Of a stretch of 64,000 nucleotides of DNA, positions 62,345 to 64,000 are shown piece by piece. Source of the stretch: Albibacterium sp035514885. GTDB lineage: Bacteria; Bacteroidota; Bacteroidia; Sphingobacteriales; Sphingobacteriaceae. The stretch covers positions 558,001 to 622,000 of the forward strand of contig NZ_DATJCH010000012.1 in NCBI RefSeq assembly GCF_035514885.1, in the 5' to 3' direction. Position 1 is the first letter of the stretch; each line of letters begins with the position of its first letter. A model generated the notes under the pieces. It made no database searches, had not been told where the DNA came from, and saw nothing but the letters and a program-made list of their open reading frames with translations. The position numbers and the translations under genes are program-made.

Positions 62345-63422
62345 CTAATAATTTATCTACAATTCTCTCAGCCGTTTTACCATCCCATAAATCAGGAATT
62401 CTTCCTGACTTCCAATCTCCATTAAACAGTATATCCATCGCTGGTTTTATAGCCTTCGGATTTGTACCTAAGAGCTCATTCGTCCCCATAGTACATGTTT
62501 CAGGCCGCTCAGTATTATCACGCAAAGTCATACAAGGTATATTCATTACTGTAGTTTCTTCGGTAATACCACCCGAATCAGTAATTACAGCTTTTGCATG
62601 CTTAACCAAATAATTGAATTCTAAATAACTTAGTGGTTCAATCATATATAAATTGCTTGCCTTAATACCAATATGTTCAATTATTTGTGCAGTTCTAGGA
62701 TGAACGGGAAACACTAGTGGTAAACCTCTACTTTGTAATATTATTTCATCAATTAAAGTTTTCAAGTGTAACTCTTGATCAACATTTGCAGGTCTATGCA
62801 AGGTCATTACAATATATTCCTTTTCCTTTAAAGACACCTTATCCCAGACTGGTGGCTTTATAAATCGAGGCATTTGTTTTAGCAAGGTATCAATCATTGT
62901 ATTGCCAACATGAAAAACATTTTCTTTCTTTATTCCTTCATTCCTTAAGTTTTCATTTGCTAGTTCAGATGTTGTAAAGAAGTAATCTGTAATGGCATCA
63001 GTTACCATCCTATTAATCTCTTCAGGCATGGTTATATCTCTTGATCTTATTCCTGCCTCTACATGAGCTACTTTAGTATTTAATTTTTTAGCAACAATAC
63101 TACAGGCCATTGTTGAAGTTACATCACCAACTACAAGAACTATATCAGCAGGATTTGTCATAAGCTCTTTTTCAAAGCCAATCATTATTGCTGCTGTTTG
63201 TTCTGCTTGCGTTCCACCACCAGCACCTAAATTTGCATCCGGCTTTGGAATATCAAGCTGTTCAAAAAAATCACCACTCATTTTCTTATCATAATGCTGC
63301 CCTGTATGCACTAAGCGGAATGCAATATCTTTTTTATCAGACTGTGCTTGTTGGATTGCATGAATAATAGGTGCTATTTTCATGAAATTTGGACGAGCAC
63401 CGGCAACTATTGTAATTTTCAT
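62334..63422 (-). CDS. wecB: UDP-N-acetylglucosamine 2-epimerase
   Basis: A 362-residue non-hydrolysing epimerase that turns UDP-GlcNAc into UDP-ManNAc for surface polysaccharides. It shows GARPNFMKIAPI at the start, HTGQHYDKKMS, the DVTSTMA and VEAGIRS segments, PEEINRMVTDAI, and the UDP-binding TDSGGITEETTVM near residue 290. It begins 2 bp after the WecG/TagA gene. Confidence 0.95.
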   Translation of the reverse strand: MKITIVAGARPNFMKIAPIIHAIQQAQSDKKDIAFRLVHTGQHYDKKMSGDFFEQLDIPKPDANLGAGGGTQAEQTAAIMIGFEKELMTNPADIVLVVGDVTSTMACSIVAKKLNTKVAHVEAGIRSRDITMPEEINRMVTDAITDYFFTTSELANENLRNEGIKKENVFHVGNTMIDTLLKQMPRFIKPPVWDKVSLKEKEYIVMTLHRPANVDQELHLKTLIDEIILQSRGLPLVFPVHPRTAQIIEHIGIKASNLYMIEPLSYLEFNYLVKHAKAVITDSGGITEETTVMNIPCMTLRDNTERPETCTMGTNELLGTNPKAIKPAMDILFNGDWKSGRIPDLWDGKTAERIVDKLLEIA

Positions 63423-63424
63423 TT

Positions 63425-64000
63425 TTATAATTTTTTATTAAGTCCTAATTTATATTTAATAACCATCCCAATAAATTGAGTATTTGTTATTAAATAACGT
63501 TTCCACATTCTACCAGGCTCTTGTATCACTCGGTAAAGCCATTCTAAACCGCTATTTTGCATCCATTTAGGTGCACGTTTAGTTATCCCAGCCACCACAT
63601 CAAATGAGCCTCCTACTCCCATTGTAAATGGTGTATTCATAATATCTTTGTAAGCATTAATAAAGATTTCTTTTTTTGGGGAAGTAATTGCTACAAATAG
63701 AATATCAGCTTTACTATCAGCTATCTGTTTAGCAATTTCTGGTTCATCTTCTTTACTATAATAGCCATTGCGATATCCTGCAATAATGCCGGGAGAATAG
63801 ATATCACTGTATTTGTCAACAACTTTTCTTACAATATCCTCTTTTGCACCAAAAAAGAAAATACGATAATTTCTCTGGTTTGCCAACTTTACTAAGTTCT
63901 CCATTAAGTCAATACCCGCTACGCGTTCAGGCAATGCTTTACCCAATAGCTTAGATGCCCATACCACAGCCTGACCATCTGCATTAATAATGTTGCAATT
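63425..64000 (-). CDS. WecG/TagA/CpsF family glycosyltransferase (C-terminal part; runs off the window)
   Basis: 192 codons are open to the right edge without a start in a fitting place, so the N-terminus lies outside the window. The first visible residues, NINADGQAVVWASKLLG, are the family motif that is normally found near residue 40-60. IFFFGAKED, AITSPKKE, GVGGSFDV and APKWMQNSGLEWLYRV follow. These enzymes transfer ManNAc or a related sugar to a lipid carrier, which fits the adjoining wecB gene. A GTG at 63967 is internal. Confidence 0.92.
   Translation of the reverse strand, partial: NCNIINADGQAVVWASKLLGKALPERVAGIDLMENLVKLANQRNYRIFFFGAKEDIVRKVVDKYSDIYSPGIIAGYRNGYYSKEDEPEIAKQIADSKADILFVAITSPKKEIFINAYKDIMNTPFTMGVGGSFDVVAGITKRAPKWMQNSGLEWLYRVIQEPGRMWKRYLITNTQFIGMVIKYKLGLNKKL

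Noticed and set aside
1..64000. tRNA, rRNA or CRISPR array
   Set aside because: No gap shows a cloverleaf or an array of equal repeats with spacers; the inverted repeats found are single hairpins.

Overview
The window comes from a low-GC member of the Bacteroidota, most likely of the Sphingobacteriaceae type (Pedobacter/Solitalea-like). This rests on gene content: DUF4199, a Wzi-family capsule protein, a DUF2723/GT117 membrane protein, a DUF6266 protein, a bifunctional HisB and HisIE, and ABC, LptD and MCE genes of Bacteroidota type. It also rests on promoters resembling the Bacteroidota consensus (TTTG, about 19 bp, TAnnTTTG). The genus is inference. No tRNA, rRNA, CRISPR array or intact transposase is seen.

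Layout. 1-175: start of a membrane protein cut by the left edge. 336-6810 (minus): a seven-gene operon with a dihydroorotase-like protein that has lost its metal ligands, an unknown acidic protein, DUF4199, two GT2 glycosyltransferases, galactokinase and a YeeZ-like oxidoreductase. 7007-14083 (minus): glycogen operon (GH31, GlgB, GlgA, GlgC). 14267-21569 (plus): complete histidine operon hisGDCBHAFI(E), preceded by a good promoter and a 19-codon open reading frame with four His codons in seven, a probable attenuation leader peptide. 21615-28298: WD40 protein, NlpC/P60 hydrolase, universal stress protein, ferredoxin, LuxC-like acyl-CoA reductase, FtsE, GrpE and DnaJ. 28384-33323: NatAB-type ABC exporter, 2-oxoacid dehydrogenase E2 and CinA. 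33351-42331: cell-envelope genes (LptD, amidase, MCE protein, Ddl, PASTA protein, MltG, thioesterase, YihY). 42399-44606: exported sugar isomerase-like protein and a fatty acid desaturase.

44603-51000 looks like a catabolic island. Two exported esterases, a CitMHS-type transporter and a two-part AtuA-like enzyme form one tight minus-strand operon, read away from a regulator with a degenerate Nudix domain. 50983-54515 is a PadR regulator whose gene overlaps a DUF2723/GT117 membrane glycosyltransferase carrying an unusual N-terminal prefix that resembles the HAAS-like domains normally paired with PadR. 54883-56862 holds an exported methyltransferase and an APC transporter.

57211-59322 is the most unusual stretch: a DUF6266 protein with a strong terminator, then a small three-helix membrane protein, a CHAP-type peptidoglycan hydrolase and a lipoprotein with a C-terminal membrane anchor. 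The last three have the architecture of a holin, endolysin and unimolecular-spanin lysis cassette, yet no phage structural genes surround them. An excisionase-like HTH protein and an unknown partner follow, with two perfect hairpins behind them. The window ends in a surface polysaccharide locus (Wzi, UDP-GlcNAc 2-epimerase, WecG/TagA transferase cut by the right edge).
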